NCBI GenBank assembly: GCA_028275345.1
Contig: JAPWUV010000007.1
Span: forward strand, 165,019-229,018
Reading direction: 5' to 3'
Length of the DNA: 64,000 nucleotides
Origin: a bacterium
Lineage (GTDB): Bacteria > Zhuqueibacterota > Zhuqueibacteria > Oleimicrobiales > Geothermoviventaceae
Shown here: positions 33,871-42,649 of the stretch, one piece after another
Layout of the letters: every line of letters starts with the position of its first letter
Position numbering within the stretch: position 1 is the stretch's first letter
Notes under the pieces: model-generated
Seen by the model: only the letters and a program-made list of their open reading frames with translations
Database searches by the model: none
Told to the model about the DNA's origin: nothing
Translations under genes and position numbers: made by a program

Positions 33871-36800
33871 ATGCTCAGCAGGCGCAAGGCGTGGATAGCC
33901 ATTGTGATCCTTCTCGGCGCGGGGGAGCTTGCCTTGGCTCAGCGCAAGCCCGATCCGAATGTCGGGAATCCAGTATACCGGCGCCAAGGCATTATGGATG
34001 GGAATCTGGTGCGCACCATCTTCATCAATTGGGGCGAGATAGCCCACTGGCCCGACAGTCCCTCCGGCGAATGGCCGAAAGGGTCCGGCCATCAGTATGT
34101 GGACGGGGTGGCGCTCGTGGTACAAGCGCGCACGGTGGATCGTCGCGGACGCGTCATCTACCCCATGGAGACGCAGTATCGGGAGTTCGTCGACAAGGGG
34201 CCGCGGGATGAGCTCTGGGGTTGGGCGCCCCTGCCGGGTTACTTCAATCCTCGTTCCAATAAGCCGGCTATGAGCGATGACCCCGGCACCTGGCCTGCCC
34301 ACTGGCCCGACCGCCCCTCGGACTGGGACGGCTATTGGAACGGGTTCTTCGGAAAGGGCGTGATGAACGCCGACCTCGAGACGTACTTTGTCTTCGACGA
34401 CGATCCCGACGAGGAATGGGATTTCTACCCAGACCCGATGGACACCACCCGCAGAGGGCTGGGGCTGGAGGTGGCGGCGCGGCTATTTCAGTGGTCGCAA
34501 GTGCTGGCGGAAGACTGCATCTTTGCCCGCTACGAAATCACAAACGAGGGGAAGACGAGCTACGACAGCACCTACTACTGTTTCTACATCGACTGGGGCG
34601 TGGGCGGCACGGACGACTCCTCGGACGACACCGGCGACTACGACACGGTGCTCGACATCGCCTGGGCTTGGGACTACGACGGCTACGGCACCCCCGGGCG
34701 ATGGTCGCCCGTGGGCGTGGCGGGCTTCGCGTTCCTGGAAAGCCCGGGCATCTTCGTGGACGGCTTTGACAACGACTCCGACGGCCTCATCGATGAGCGG
34801 CGCGACAGCGGTCCCGGCGTCTGGCTCAGCTCGTACCCGTACGGTGTTGCCAACGTGGCAGCTTTTCGCTCGTTCTACGGTCGCGAGCCACGGCCCCACT
34901 GGTCCGGCGACGAAGACCAGGATTGGGACGGGTACGAAGACCTGAATGAGAACGGCCAGTGGGATCCCGGAGAACCGCTTCACGACGATGTGGGCGCCGA
35001 TGGGATTGGGCCCTACGACCCGAATTACACAGGGCCGGATGAGGGGGAAGCGGACGGGATCCCTTCCCCGGGCGAGCCTGACTTCGATTACACGGATAAG
35101 GACGAGTCGGATCAGATCGGCCTCACGGGCTTCCTGATCTTCCCCGTGCACACGTACGAGCTGTGGAATGAGGACCAGAACTGGCGGGTGTTCAGGTCGG
35201 CCCCGCAGCCGAAAGACGCCCTCCAGGTGACTGCGAATCTGGGGATGTTCTTCTCCTCGGGTCCCTTCCCCCTCTACGCGGGCCAGACCGAAGTCTATTC
35301 CATGGCCCTTCTGTTCGCGGAGGATGCTCAGGACCTGGCCCGCACCAAGAAGACCGTCCAGCAGATCTACAATGCCGACTACCGTTTCGCCAAACCGCCG
35401 GAGAAGCCGAGGCTCGTGGCGATCCCGGGGGATCGGCGTGTGATCCTTATGTGGGACGACCGAGCGGAGCACTCTTGGGATCCCTTCCTGCAGGAGTACG
35501 ATTTTGAGGGCTATCGCATCTACCGGAGCACGGAGCCGGAATTCCTCGAGTCCCGTTTGATCACGGACGCCTACGGCCGCCTTACCTTCCGCAAGCCGAT
35601 CGCCCAGTTTGACCTGCGCAACGGGATCAAGGGGTTGCATCCGATCGACGTACAGGGGGTCAAATTCGACCTCGGCAATGACACCGGTCTGCGCCATGTG
35701 TACGTCGATGAGAACGTGGAGAATGGGCAGACATACTACTACGCCGTCGTTTCGTACGACCGCGGCTACTTGGACACCACCGTCACCGGGGCGGTCGAAG
35801 GCATCAGCCCGAGCGAATGTCCAAGCGTGATCAAGGTCGACATCGCCGGCAACGTTCAGACGGACGTGAACACGGCAGTAGTCACTCCGAGGCCGCATGC
35901 GGCCGGCTATCTGCCGCCGTCGTTCGCCGACTCCGTGCGCTTCCAGGGGGCAGGTACTGGCCGGCTCCGGGTGCAATTCGTCGTGGCCGATTCGGTGAAG
36001 GATGGCCATACCTACCGCGTCGTCTTCCGCGATACCTCGTTCTTCCACAATCGCGGAGTCCCGTTCTACTCGGTTTGGGACGTGACTCACGACACGGTGC
36101 TGGTGGTGCCGGAAACGCCGATCTACGAAGACGTGGCCGAGTCTCCGCTCTTCGATGGCATGGTGCTGAATATCTACAATGATCCCTCCGTGACCCTGGA
36201 CTACACCCGCACCGGATGGGTCGTGGGTCGGAGCAATTACAAAGTTTGGGTGTCCTTCGACCCGAAGTTCACCAGCCAGACGAATCCCCTCACGAACCTG
36301 AACATTGCCTACCCGGCGGATTTCGAGATCCGTTTCGCGGACGAGGTGATCGATCGATCCGATGCGGCTCTTGGTTACCCCTCCACCCCGGTGAAGTTCA
36401 CCGTCTGGAACGTGACGGAGAACAAGCGGGCCAAGTTCCTATTCCGCGACGTGGTGAAGGATCAGACCCTCACCCCGGACACGACGGAGAACATCGTCAT
36501 CTTCCTAGATAACCCACGCCACATCCTGCGGGTCGCCACGACCTGGGCCATTACCTTTGAGACGGATACGCTCAAGCCGGTGGCGATCCCGCCCGCCGGC
36601 GGGGACGTTTTCCGCATCGCAACCACGAAGCCGTTCCGGACCGGGGATGCTTTCACGTTCAAGGTGAGCGGAGCGCGCCTGGACGCCAAGCTAGCCGCTC
36701 GGTCCTTGGACAAGATCGACGTGGTGCCCAATCCCTACGTGGTGACCGCGTCCTGGGAACCACGGAGTCCGTTCCGTTTCGGGCGCGGCGAGCGAAGGAT

Positions 36801-37020
36801 CTACTTTGTGAACCTGCCGGCTCGTTGCACCATTCGCATCTACACGCTTCGCGGGTACCTCGTAGACACGATCGAGCATGTCGGAGCGATGGATGATGGG
36901 GCCGAACCTTGGGACCTGACCAGCAAGGATGGGCAGGATATCGCCTTCGGCGTCTACATCTACCACGTGGATGCGCCCGGCATCGGGACCAAGGTCGGGA
37001 AATTCGCCGTGATCAAGTGA
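33871..37020 (+). CDS. Large secreted protein with FN3-like and Asp-rich regions and C-terminal sorting domain
   Basis: 1049 residues; no enzymatic family is recognised. Signal peptide to about LALAQ (23). The first 500 residues are Trp/Asp-rich, with calcium-type acidic stretches (DNDSDGLIDERRD, DWDGYEDLNENGQWDPGE). An FN3-like module follows (about 510-650, PEKPRLVAIPGDRRVILMWD ... GYRIYRS). The C-terminus is a Por/FlgD-type sorting domain (VVPNPYVVTASW ... GVYIYHVDA). Such proteins are typical surface partners encoded next to TonB receptors and PorV-like proteins in the FCB group. It may be the functional stand-in for a SusD-type lipoprotein, which is inference. It lies 129 nt after the receptor and 33 nt before the PorV-like gene. 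Confidence 0.8.
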   Translation: MLSRRKAWIAIVILLGAGELALAQRKPDPNVGNPVYRRQGIMDGNLVRTIFINWGEIAHWPDSPSGEWPKGSGHQYVDGVALVVQARTVDRRGRVIYPMETQYREFVDKGPRDELWGWAPLPGYFNPRSNKPAMSDDPGTWPAHWPDRPSDWDGYWNGFFGKGVMNADLETYFVFDDDPDEEWDFYPDPMDTTRRGLGLEVAARLFQWSQVLAEDCIFARYEITNEGKTSYDSTYYCFYIDWGVGGTDDSSDDTGDYDTVLDIAWAWDYDGYGTPGRWSPVGVAGFAFLESPGIFVDGFDNDSDGLIDERRDSGPGVWLSSYPYGVANVAAFRSFYGREPRPHWSGDEDQDWDGYEDLNENGQWDPGEPLHDDVGADGIGPYDPNYTGPDEGEADGIPSPGEPDFDYTDKDESDQIGLTGFLIFPVHTYELWNEDQNWRVFRSAPQPKDALQVTANLGMFFSSGPFPLYAGQTEVYSMALLFAEDAQDLARTKKTVQQIYNADYRFAKPPEKPRLVAIPGDRRVILMWDDRAEHSWDPFLQEYDFEGYRIYRSTEPEFLESRLITDAYGRLTFRKPIAQFDLRNGIKGLHPIDVQGVKFDLGNDTGLRHVYVDENVENGQTYYYAVVSYDRGYLDTTVTGAVEGISPSECPSVIKVDIAGNVQTDVNTAVVTPRPHAAGYLPPSFADSVRFQGAGTGRLRVQFVVADSVKDGHTYRVVFRDTSFFHNRGVPFYSVWDVTHDTVLVVPETPIYEDVAESPLFDGMVLNIYNDPSVTLDYTRTGWVVGRSNYKVWVSFDPKFTSQTNPLTNLNIAYPADFEIRFADEVIDRSDAALGYPSTPVKFTVWNVTENKRAKFLFRDVVKDQTLTPDTTENIVIFLDNPRHILRVATTWAITFETDTLKPVAIPPAGGDVFRIATTKPFRTGDAFTFKVSGARLDAKLAARSLDKIDVVPNPYVVTASWEPRSPFRFGRGERRIYFVNLPARCTIRIYTLRGYLVDTIEHVGAMDDGAEPWDLTSKDGQDIAFGVYIYHVDAPGIGTKVGKFAVIK

Positions 37021-37053
37021 TGTCCTCGAACGAAGCCGTGTGAGGATAACGGC

Positions 37054-38109
37054 ATGGAAAAGCGCGCCGCACGAGCTCACCGAGTCGCCCGGCCGGTGGC
37101 GGTGATATTGCTCCTTGCAGCGATAAGCAGCAGGAGCGAGGCTCAATTCCAGCTCGGGATTTCCAAAGTGGCCATGGTAGCAGCTCCTTTCCTGGAGATC
37201 GGAGTCGGGGCCCGAGCCATTGGTATGGGCGGTGCCTTTGTGGCCACTGCGAACGATGCCACGGCTCTTTACTGGAACCCCGCTGGTCTGCCGCGCCTGA
37301 GCCGGCCCGAGGCGGTCTTCGTCCACACCAATTGGATAGCCGACACGCGCCTCGACTTCGCCGGCGGTATTCTGCCCCTCGGGAGGTGGGGTTCGCTGGG
37401 AGCAAGCGTGACCAGCCTAAGCATGGATGACATGCGCGTCACCACCGTCGAGATGCCGGGCGGAACGGGCGAATATTTCTCCGCCGGCGACCTGGCGCTG
37501 GCCGTGTCCTACGGATTCTCGGTCACGGACCGCTTCTCGATCGGGTTCACCGGCAAGTATATCTACGAGCATATTTGGAAAGAGAGCGCCTGGGCCGTGG
37601 CGCTGGATTTGGGCACGTTGTTCGTCACCGATTTCCACGGGCTCCGCATTGGGGCCGCGCTCACCAATTTCGGCACCGACATGCGCCTGACGGGCAAAGA
37701 CCTCCTGGTCTACCACGACATTTCGCCCACCAAGTACGGCAACAATGAGCGGATCTTCGCTGATCTGCACACCGACGCCTGGCCGCTCCCACTCACCTTC
37801 CAGGCGGGCGTAGCCATGGAGATCCTTCGGTCGGAGCGTCAGCGTCTCACGCTGGCCGCGGATGCTGTGCACCCATCGGACAACACCGAGAGCGTGCATC
37901 TGGGCGCGGAATGGGCTTGGCGCGACTGGGTGGCGCTCCGGGTTGGCTATCACAACCTCTTCCTGCGCGACAGCGAAGAGGGGCTCACGGCCGGCTTCGG
38001 GGTGACCCAGCGGATGCTCGGGAACGTGATGCTCAAGTTTGACTACGCTTGGGCGGATTTCGGCCGACTGTCCGGCGTGCAGCGCGTGTCGCTTGGGATC
38101 GTCTTCTGA
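37054..38109 (+). CDS. PorV/PorQ-family outer-membrane protein
   Basis: 351 residues. Signal peptide (to about SRSEAQ, 31), then the family hallmark VGARAIGMGGAFVATANDATALYWNPAGL (about 50-78). The rest is FadL-like barrel strands ending in VSLGIVF. PorV is the type IX secretion shuttle protein that hands cargo with C-terminal sorting domains to the attachment machinery; PorQ is a relative. Five such cargo-like proteins in this window make a secretion role plausible. Its place inside a sugar locus suggests a dedicated copy. The usual T9SS core genes are not in the window. Confidence 0.88.
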   Translation: MEKRAARAHRVARPVAVILLLAAISSRSEAQFQLGISKVAMVAAPFLEIGVGARAIGMGGAFVATANDATALYWNPAGLPRLSRPEAVFVHTNWIADTRLDFAGGILPLGRWGSLGASVTSLSMDDMRVTTVEMPGGTGEYFSAGDLALAVSYGFSVTDRFSIGFTGKYIYEHIWKESAWAVALDLGTLFVTDFHGLRIGAALTNFGTDMRLTGKDLLVYHDISPTKYGNNERIFADLHTDAWPLPLTFQAGVAMEILRSERQRLTLAADAVHPSDNTESVHLGAEWAWRDWVALRVGYHNLFLRDSEEGLTAGFGVTQRMLGNVMLKFDYAWADFGRLSGVQRVSLGIVF

Positions 38110-38116
38110 GCGAAAC

Positions 38117-39436
38117 GTGGATCGAGCCAAGGAGAAGCATCGGAAGCCACTCCGCCTCGCCACGTCGGTTTTGTTCGCCGGCGTGGCGATTTTTGCAGGA
38201 GGGTGCGGAGGTCGGGACACCTCTGGAACCCAGCACCCCCGCCTCGTGTACTGGCCTGCAGCCAATCCCCGCGAGGTGGAGTTGGCGCGGAAGCTGGTGG
38301 CGGAGTGGAACCGGCTTCACCCGGACGTGCCGGTGGATATGCAGCCGGTGCCGGAGAGCCAATCGACGGAGGAGGTATTGCTGACGGCCATCGCGGGCCG
38401 CACCACTCCGGACGTTTGCTCAAATATCTGGCCCGGCGCGGTGGCCCAATTCGCCAGAGCGAAAGGGCTCGTGCCGCTGGAATCTTTCGCGGACTTCGAT
38501 TCGCTGGTGCGTGCCCGCTTGCCCCACGGACTGATCGAAAGTTACCGGCAGGTGGATGGCCATGTGTACGAGATCCCCTGGAAGATCAATCCCGTGCTGC
38601 TGGAGTACAACGTGACGATGTTTCGGGAAGCGGGTTACGAGCGGCCTCCCGCTACCTACCAGGAATTCCTGGAGGCCGGGAAGCGGATCACGAAGGACCG
38701 AGACGGAGACGGAGTGATCGATCAGTGGCTGATGCTTGTCGACTTTCGGGTCAAATGGTGGCTGCGGTTCTTCGACTTCTACGCCTTCTACCTGGCTGCT
38801 TCCCGAGGAGGTTTGCTGGTGGAAGACCGCCAGGTCCTTTTCGAGAATAGGGCGGCGGTGGAGGTGTTTCGGTTCTTCCAGCAGGGTTTCGCGTTGGGCG
38901 TGTTTCCTCGGTCGACCTTTCAGGTGGATGCGTTTCTGCTGGGCAAGGTGGCCTCGCATACGACCGGCCCGTGGAATATCGAGCATGTGGAGCGCTACAA
39001 GCCTCCCGGCTTCGAGTACGACTACGCGCCGATCCCCGTGCCGGACTCGAGCTGTTTGCCCCCAGTGACCTACGGGGATCCGAAGAACATCGCCATTTTC
39101 ACGACCACCCGATGGCCCAAGCAAGCCTGGGAGTTCGTCAAGTTCCTCGTGTCGCGGGAAGCGGATCTCCTGCTTCTGGAGCTCTGCAGTCAATTGCCCG
39201 TGCGCAAGGATCTGATGCGAGATTCGCTCTACGCGGGATACTTTATGAGCCATCCGAAAATGATCGCCTTCGCCGAGGCGGCCGGCCGTACGCAGGGCCC
39301 TGGGTCGGTGCCTGAGTTGAAGGAGATCTTCGATGCCATTTCCCACGAGTTCGAGTCGTGCTGTTTCTACGCCCACAAGACTCCGGAGCAAGCGGTGCAC
39401 GCCGCTGCGGAACGGGCTCGGGAGATCCTGCGATGA
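38117..39436 (+). CDS. Sugar ABC transporter substrate-binding lipoprotein (family 1)
   Basis: 439 residues. The lipoprotein signal (RLATSVLFAGVAIFAGGC, Cys30) anchors a family-1 extracellular solute-binding domain: LVYWPAANPREVELARKLVAEWN, ESQSTEEVLLTAIAGRTTPDV, YEIPWKINPVLLEYN and a C-terminal TTTRWPKQAWEFVKFL. This is the oligosaccharide-binding type (MalE/UgpB group). The start is taken as GTG 38117, 8 nt after the PorV-like gene's stop; the ribosome site is weak, but an ATG start would lie inside the previous gene. It is coupled to the permease gene by an ATGA overlap and probably captures mannooligosaccharides in the periplasm. Confidence 0.92.
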   Translation: MDRAKEKHRKPLRLATSVLFAGVAIFAGGCGGRDTSGTQHPRLVYWPAANPREVELARKLVAEWNRLHPDVPVDMQPVPESQSTEEVLLTAIAGRTTPDVCSNIWPGAVAQFARAKGLVPLESFADFDSLVRARLPHGLIESYRQVDGHVYEIPWKINPVLLEYNVTMFREAGYERPPATYQEFLEAGKRITKDRDGDGVIDQWLMLVDFRVKWWLRFFDFYAFYLAASRGGLLVEDRQVLFENRAAVEVFRFFQQGFALGVFPRSTFQVDAFLLGKVASHTTGPWNIEHVERYKPPGFEYDYAPIPVPDSSCLPPVTYGDPKNIAIFTTTRWPKQAWEFVKFLVSREADLLLLELCSQLPVRKDLMRDSLYAGYFMSHPKMIAFAEAAGRTQGPGSVPELKEIFDAISHEFESCCFYAHKTPEQAVHAAAERAREILR

Positions 39437-40317
39437 GGGGGCTGCGGAAGAGGAATCCCCGTGGGCAGGCGCGTGCCGCCTCGTGGATGATTCTCCCCTA
39501 CGCGCTGCACTTCCTCGTGTTTCTCGCCTACCCACTGGCCTTCACCTTCGTCCTGGTGTTCCATCGCTGGGATGTCTTCACCCCCATGGAATGGGTGGGT
39601 CTGGCCAATATCGCTCGTTTGGTCAGGGACGAGTGGTTCCTTCGAGCCATTTGGAACACCCTCGTTTTCGTGGTGATCCACATTCCGCTTCAACTGATCC
39701 TGGCGCTGTTCTTCGCCCTGTTGCTCAATGAGAAGATCCGGGGCCGAACCTTTTTCCGCGCCACCTACTTCCTCCCGGTGGTCGTGAGCGGAGTGGTTGT
39801 TTCGTTCGTATGGCTGCAGATCTATTCGTACGAAAGCGGGCTGCTCAATCAGCTTCTGGCTCTTCTGGGCCTGCCGAAGCTTCCCTGGCTGACCTCGCGG
39901 GCGCTGGCCATGCCGAGCATCGCCATTATGGCGACGTGGAAGAACGTCGGCTTGTACATCGTGCTCTTTCTGGCGGGATTGCAGTCGATCCCTTCTTACC
40001 TTTACGAGGTGGCGGACCTGGACGGAGCCAGTGGGTGGCAGAAATTCCGCTGGATCACGTTCCCGATGTTGAACCCCACGGTGGTGCTGGTGATCGTGCT
40101 CAGCACCATCGGCGGCTTCTCCCTGTTCATTGAGCCGTACATGATGACGGACGGCGGTCCGGAGAACAGCACGCTCAGTGCGGTTCTGTACATCTACCGG
40201 CAGGCTTTCGATTTCTACCGAATGGGTTATGCGGCCACCCTGGGCTTCGCCTTTGCGCTGATGGTATTCGCGGTCGTGTTGATCCAACGTAGGGTATCGG
40301 AAGGAGAAGCGGCATGA
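39433..40317 (+). CDS. Sugar ABC transporter permease (MalF type)
   Basis: 294 residues with six predicted membrane helices. The EAA loop EVADLDGASGWQKFRWITFP (about 217-236) is the contact site for the ATPase subunit. It begins at ATG 39433 within the stop of the binding-protein gene and ends overlapping the second permease. It forms the heterodimeric channel with the product of 40314-41156. Confidence 0.95.
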   Translation: MRGLRKRNPRGQARAASWMILPYALHFLVFLAYPLAFTFVLVFHRWDVFTPMEWVGLANIARLVRDEWFLRAIWNTLVFVVIHIPLQLILALFFALLLNEKIRGRTFFRATYFLPVVVSGVVVSFVWLQIYSYESGLLNQLLALLGLPKLPWLTSRALAMPSIAIMATWKNVGLYIVLFLAGLQSIPSYLYEVADLDGASGWQKFRWITFPMLNPTVVLVIVLSTIGGFSLFIEPYMMTDGGPENSTLSAVLYIYRQAFDFYRMGYAATLGFAFALMVFAVVLIQRRVSEGEAA

Positions 40318-41156
40318 GGAGCCGGGTCGCGCGACCGTCGTTCTCCCTGGGGCGTACCGGGATCTACTTAGCGCTTGGACTCGGTGCCGTGGTTTTCGCC
40401 TACCCATTCCTCTGGATGGCGATGTCATCTCTCAAGCCGGAGATGGAGATCACCAGCCTTGCCCTCTGGTCGAGCCACCTCGGGCTGCACAACTATGCCC
40501 AGGTGCTACGAAAGATCCCCATCTTCAGGGCGCTACTGAACTCCGTAGTGGTCTCCGCCACGGTGACGGCCTGCGTCGTGGTGTTCGGATCGATGGGTGG
40601 CTACGCACTGGCGAAATTGCGTTTCCGAGGCAGCCGGCCGCTTCTGGCTGTCATCCTGTTCACGATGCTGGTGCCCATGCATGTGACGCTGATCCCGACG
40701 TACATCTTGATGGTCAAGCTCCGCTGGACGGATACCTACCTTGCGCTCATCACCCCCTTTGCGGTGAGCGGGTTCTCCCTGCTCGTGTTCCGGCAGTTTT
40801 TCCTTTCGGTTCCGAACGACCTCATCGACGCCGCGCGAGTGGACGGCTGCGGGGAGTTCCGCATCTTGACGCGCATCGTGTGGCCGCTCTCTCGGCCAGC
40901 CATGGCCACGGTAGCGATCCTCACCTTTATGTCGAGCTGGAATGAGGTGCTGTGGCCACTTATCGTGATCAAGAAGTTCGACCTCATGACCTTGCCGCAG
41001 CTGGTGACGATCTTCGCCGTCGGGGGGCAAGCGGAAGCGCAACTGGGGATGAAGCTGGCCGCCGCCACGCTCCTCGCCTTGCCGATCGTGGCGGCATACG
41101 TCTTCCTGCAACGCTATTTCATCGAAAGCATGGCCACGACCGGGCTAAAAGGATGA
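40314..41156 (+). CDS. Sugar ABC transporter permease (MalG type)
   Basis: 280 residues with six predicted helices. The EAA loop reads DAARVDGCGEFRILTRIVWP. It ends FIESMATTGLKG, the standard C-terminus of this permease class. ATGA overlap with the MalF-type gene upstream; its own stop overlaps an ATG (41153). No ATP-binding subunit is encoded anywhere in the window, so a shared MsiK/UgpC-like ATPase elsewhere is required. Confidence 0.95.
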   Translation: MRSRVARPSFSLGRTGIYLALGLGAVVFAYPFLWMAMSSLKPEMEITSLALWSSHLGLHNYAQVLRKIPIFRALLNSVVVSATVTACVVVFGSMGGYALAKLRFRGSRPLLAVILFTMLVPMHVTLIPTYILMVKLRWTDTYLALITPFAVSGFSLLVFRQFFLSVPNDLIDAARVDGCGEFRILTRIVWPLSRPAMATVAILTFMSSWNEVLWPLIVIKKFDLMTLPQLVTIFAVGGQAEAQLGMKLAAATLLALPIVAAYVFLQRYFIESMATTGLKG

Positions 41157-41233
41157 TGGGGACGGAAAACCGTACGGGGTTGCTCGGAAGATGCCGTGGC
41201 TTTCCTCGCTCGGGAAGATCACCCAGACCTGGG

Positions 41234-42637
41234 ATGGCCGAACAGGATGAGGAAGGCGTTTCCTGGCCTGACACGAGAAGTCGAGCGACGGGACTGGTCC
41301 TTCTGTCTCTCGTGTTTTTCGTCGGTTGCCGCCCCGGCTCGGTCCGGCCGTGGGAGCCGAATTACGATCACCTCCTGCACCTGACGGAAAGGGCGAGAAG
41401 CCCTGTTGGCCCCGTGGAAATCGTCCACGTGTACAGTGAGTTCCCGGATTACCGGTGGGTCGAAGCGCCGGGAGAGGGGGTAGCCTGTGTGGATGATGCG
41501 GCTCGCGCCGCGCTGCTTTGGCTCCGTCGTTGGGATCGTACAGGTGAGGAGGAGGCTCTCACCCATGTCCGGCATTTGCTTCGGTTTCTTGTCCTCATGC
41601 AGCAACCGAACGGGGCTTTCGCCAATTTCGTGGACGCCCGCCTCGAGCCGAACCTCACGGCGGTCTCGAGCCGGCCTTGCCTGAGCTGGTGGACGGTAAG
41701 AGCTGCCTGGGCGCTCGCGGAGGGATGGCATCGTTTCAAGAGCCGAGACCCCGCTTTCGCCGATTCCTTGCGAGAGAGCCTCCTTCGGCTGCGCGCGGCG
41801 ATGGACTCGCTCGTGTCTCGGTATGGTATGTGGGAGCAGGGAGTAGCCGGACGCTACCCGGCGTGGCTTGTGAATGGGTCTGGAGCCGACGCCACCTCCG
41901 TCCTGGTCCTCGCTCTTCTCCGGCTGCGAGAAATGGAGGGGCAAGCGTGGGCTGATTCCCTGCTCCCGAGGTTGCTGGAGGGGATCCTGGCCATGCAGGT
42001 CGCGGATTCCAGCGATTCCCTGTACGGGGCCTTGCTCTGCTTCCGCGATCTTTGGCACACCTGGGGGGCAAACCAGATGTACGCCCTCGTTCGGGCGTGG
42101 AGGGCTCTGGGAGATCCCCGCTGCCTTCGCGCAGCGGAACTGGAGGCTCGGCACTGGAGGGGCAGGCTCTTGGTGTGCGGTTTTCTGCACGAGGTGGATC
42201 GTGCCTCCGGGCGTTCGCGGCGGTACCCGCAGATCGCCTACGACATCCGCCCCGCAGTCTGGGGATTCCTCGAGCTGGCGGATGCAACCGGCGACAGCCT
42301 ATGGTCCGTGGCGGCTGGGCTCTGGGCGAGCTGGTTACTTGGGAACAATTCCGATGGCGTGCGCATGTACGACGCTCGAACAGGCAGGACCTTCGACGGC
42401 CTCCCCGAGCCCGGCCGATTGAACCGCAATGCCGGGGCTGAGTCCACGATTGAGGCGCTTCTGGCCCTGGAAGCGCTGCAAGGAAACCCAACGGCGATGC
42501 GAGCGCTCCGAGCCCGTTGGGAAAGTTCATGGACGGAGGACGGTCGCACGTACCGGCGGGCCGTCACTCCGGAGGGCGTGCCGTACCTTCTCGCGCACGA
42601 CGGATCGGGAGTTTCGCTGGTGACGTCGGATCGGTGA
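41234..42637 (+). CDS. Lipoprotein, putative (alpha/alpha)-barrel glycan-active protein
   Basis: About 467 residues. A lipoprotein signal (ATGLVLLSLVFFVGC) precedes helical repeats with Trp/Asp-rich motifs: GEGVACVDDAARAALLWLRRW, LSWWTVRAAWALAEGWHRF, WGANQMYALVRAWRAL and RPAVWGFLELADATGDSLW. This is the look of an (alpha/alpha)6 toroid, used by many glycosidases, lyases and epimerases. I cannot assign a CAZy family. The start is uncertain: ATG 41153 overlaps the permease stop but gives an over-long n-region, while ATG 41234 gives a normal lipoprotein signal. It sits between the ABC transporter and the mannosidase genes, so a role in beta-mannoside processing is likely but inferred. Confidence 0.75.
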   Translation: MAEQDEEGVSWPDTRSRATGLVLLSLVFFVGCRPGSVRPWEPNYDHLLHLTERARSPVGPVEIVHVYSEFPDYRWVEAPGEGVACVDDAARAALLWLRRWDRTGEEEALTHVRHLLRFLVLMQQPNGAFANFVDARLEPNLTAVSSRPCLSWWTVRAAWALAEGWHRFKSRDPAFADSLRESLLRLRAAMDSLVSRYGMWEQGVAGRYPAWLVNGSGADATSVLVLALLRLREMEGQAWADSLLPRLLEGILAMQVADSSDSLYGALLCFRDLWHTWGANQMYALVRAWRALGDPRCLRAAELEARHWRGRLLVCGFLHEVDRASGRSRRYPQIAYDIRPAVWGFLELADATGDSLWSVAAGLWASWLLGNNSDGVRMYDARTGRTFDGLPEPGRLNRNAGAESTIEALLALEALQGNPTAMRALRARWESSWTEDGRTYRRAVTPEGVPYLLAHDGSGVSLVTSDR

Positions 42638-42649
42638 GGCTAGAGCCAG

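Noticed and set aside
34483..36090. A 535-codon minus-strand frame inside the 1049-residue secreted protein gene
   Set aside because: Shadow caused by GC-rich third positions; no domain, and the forward product has a signal peptide and a sorting domain.
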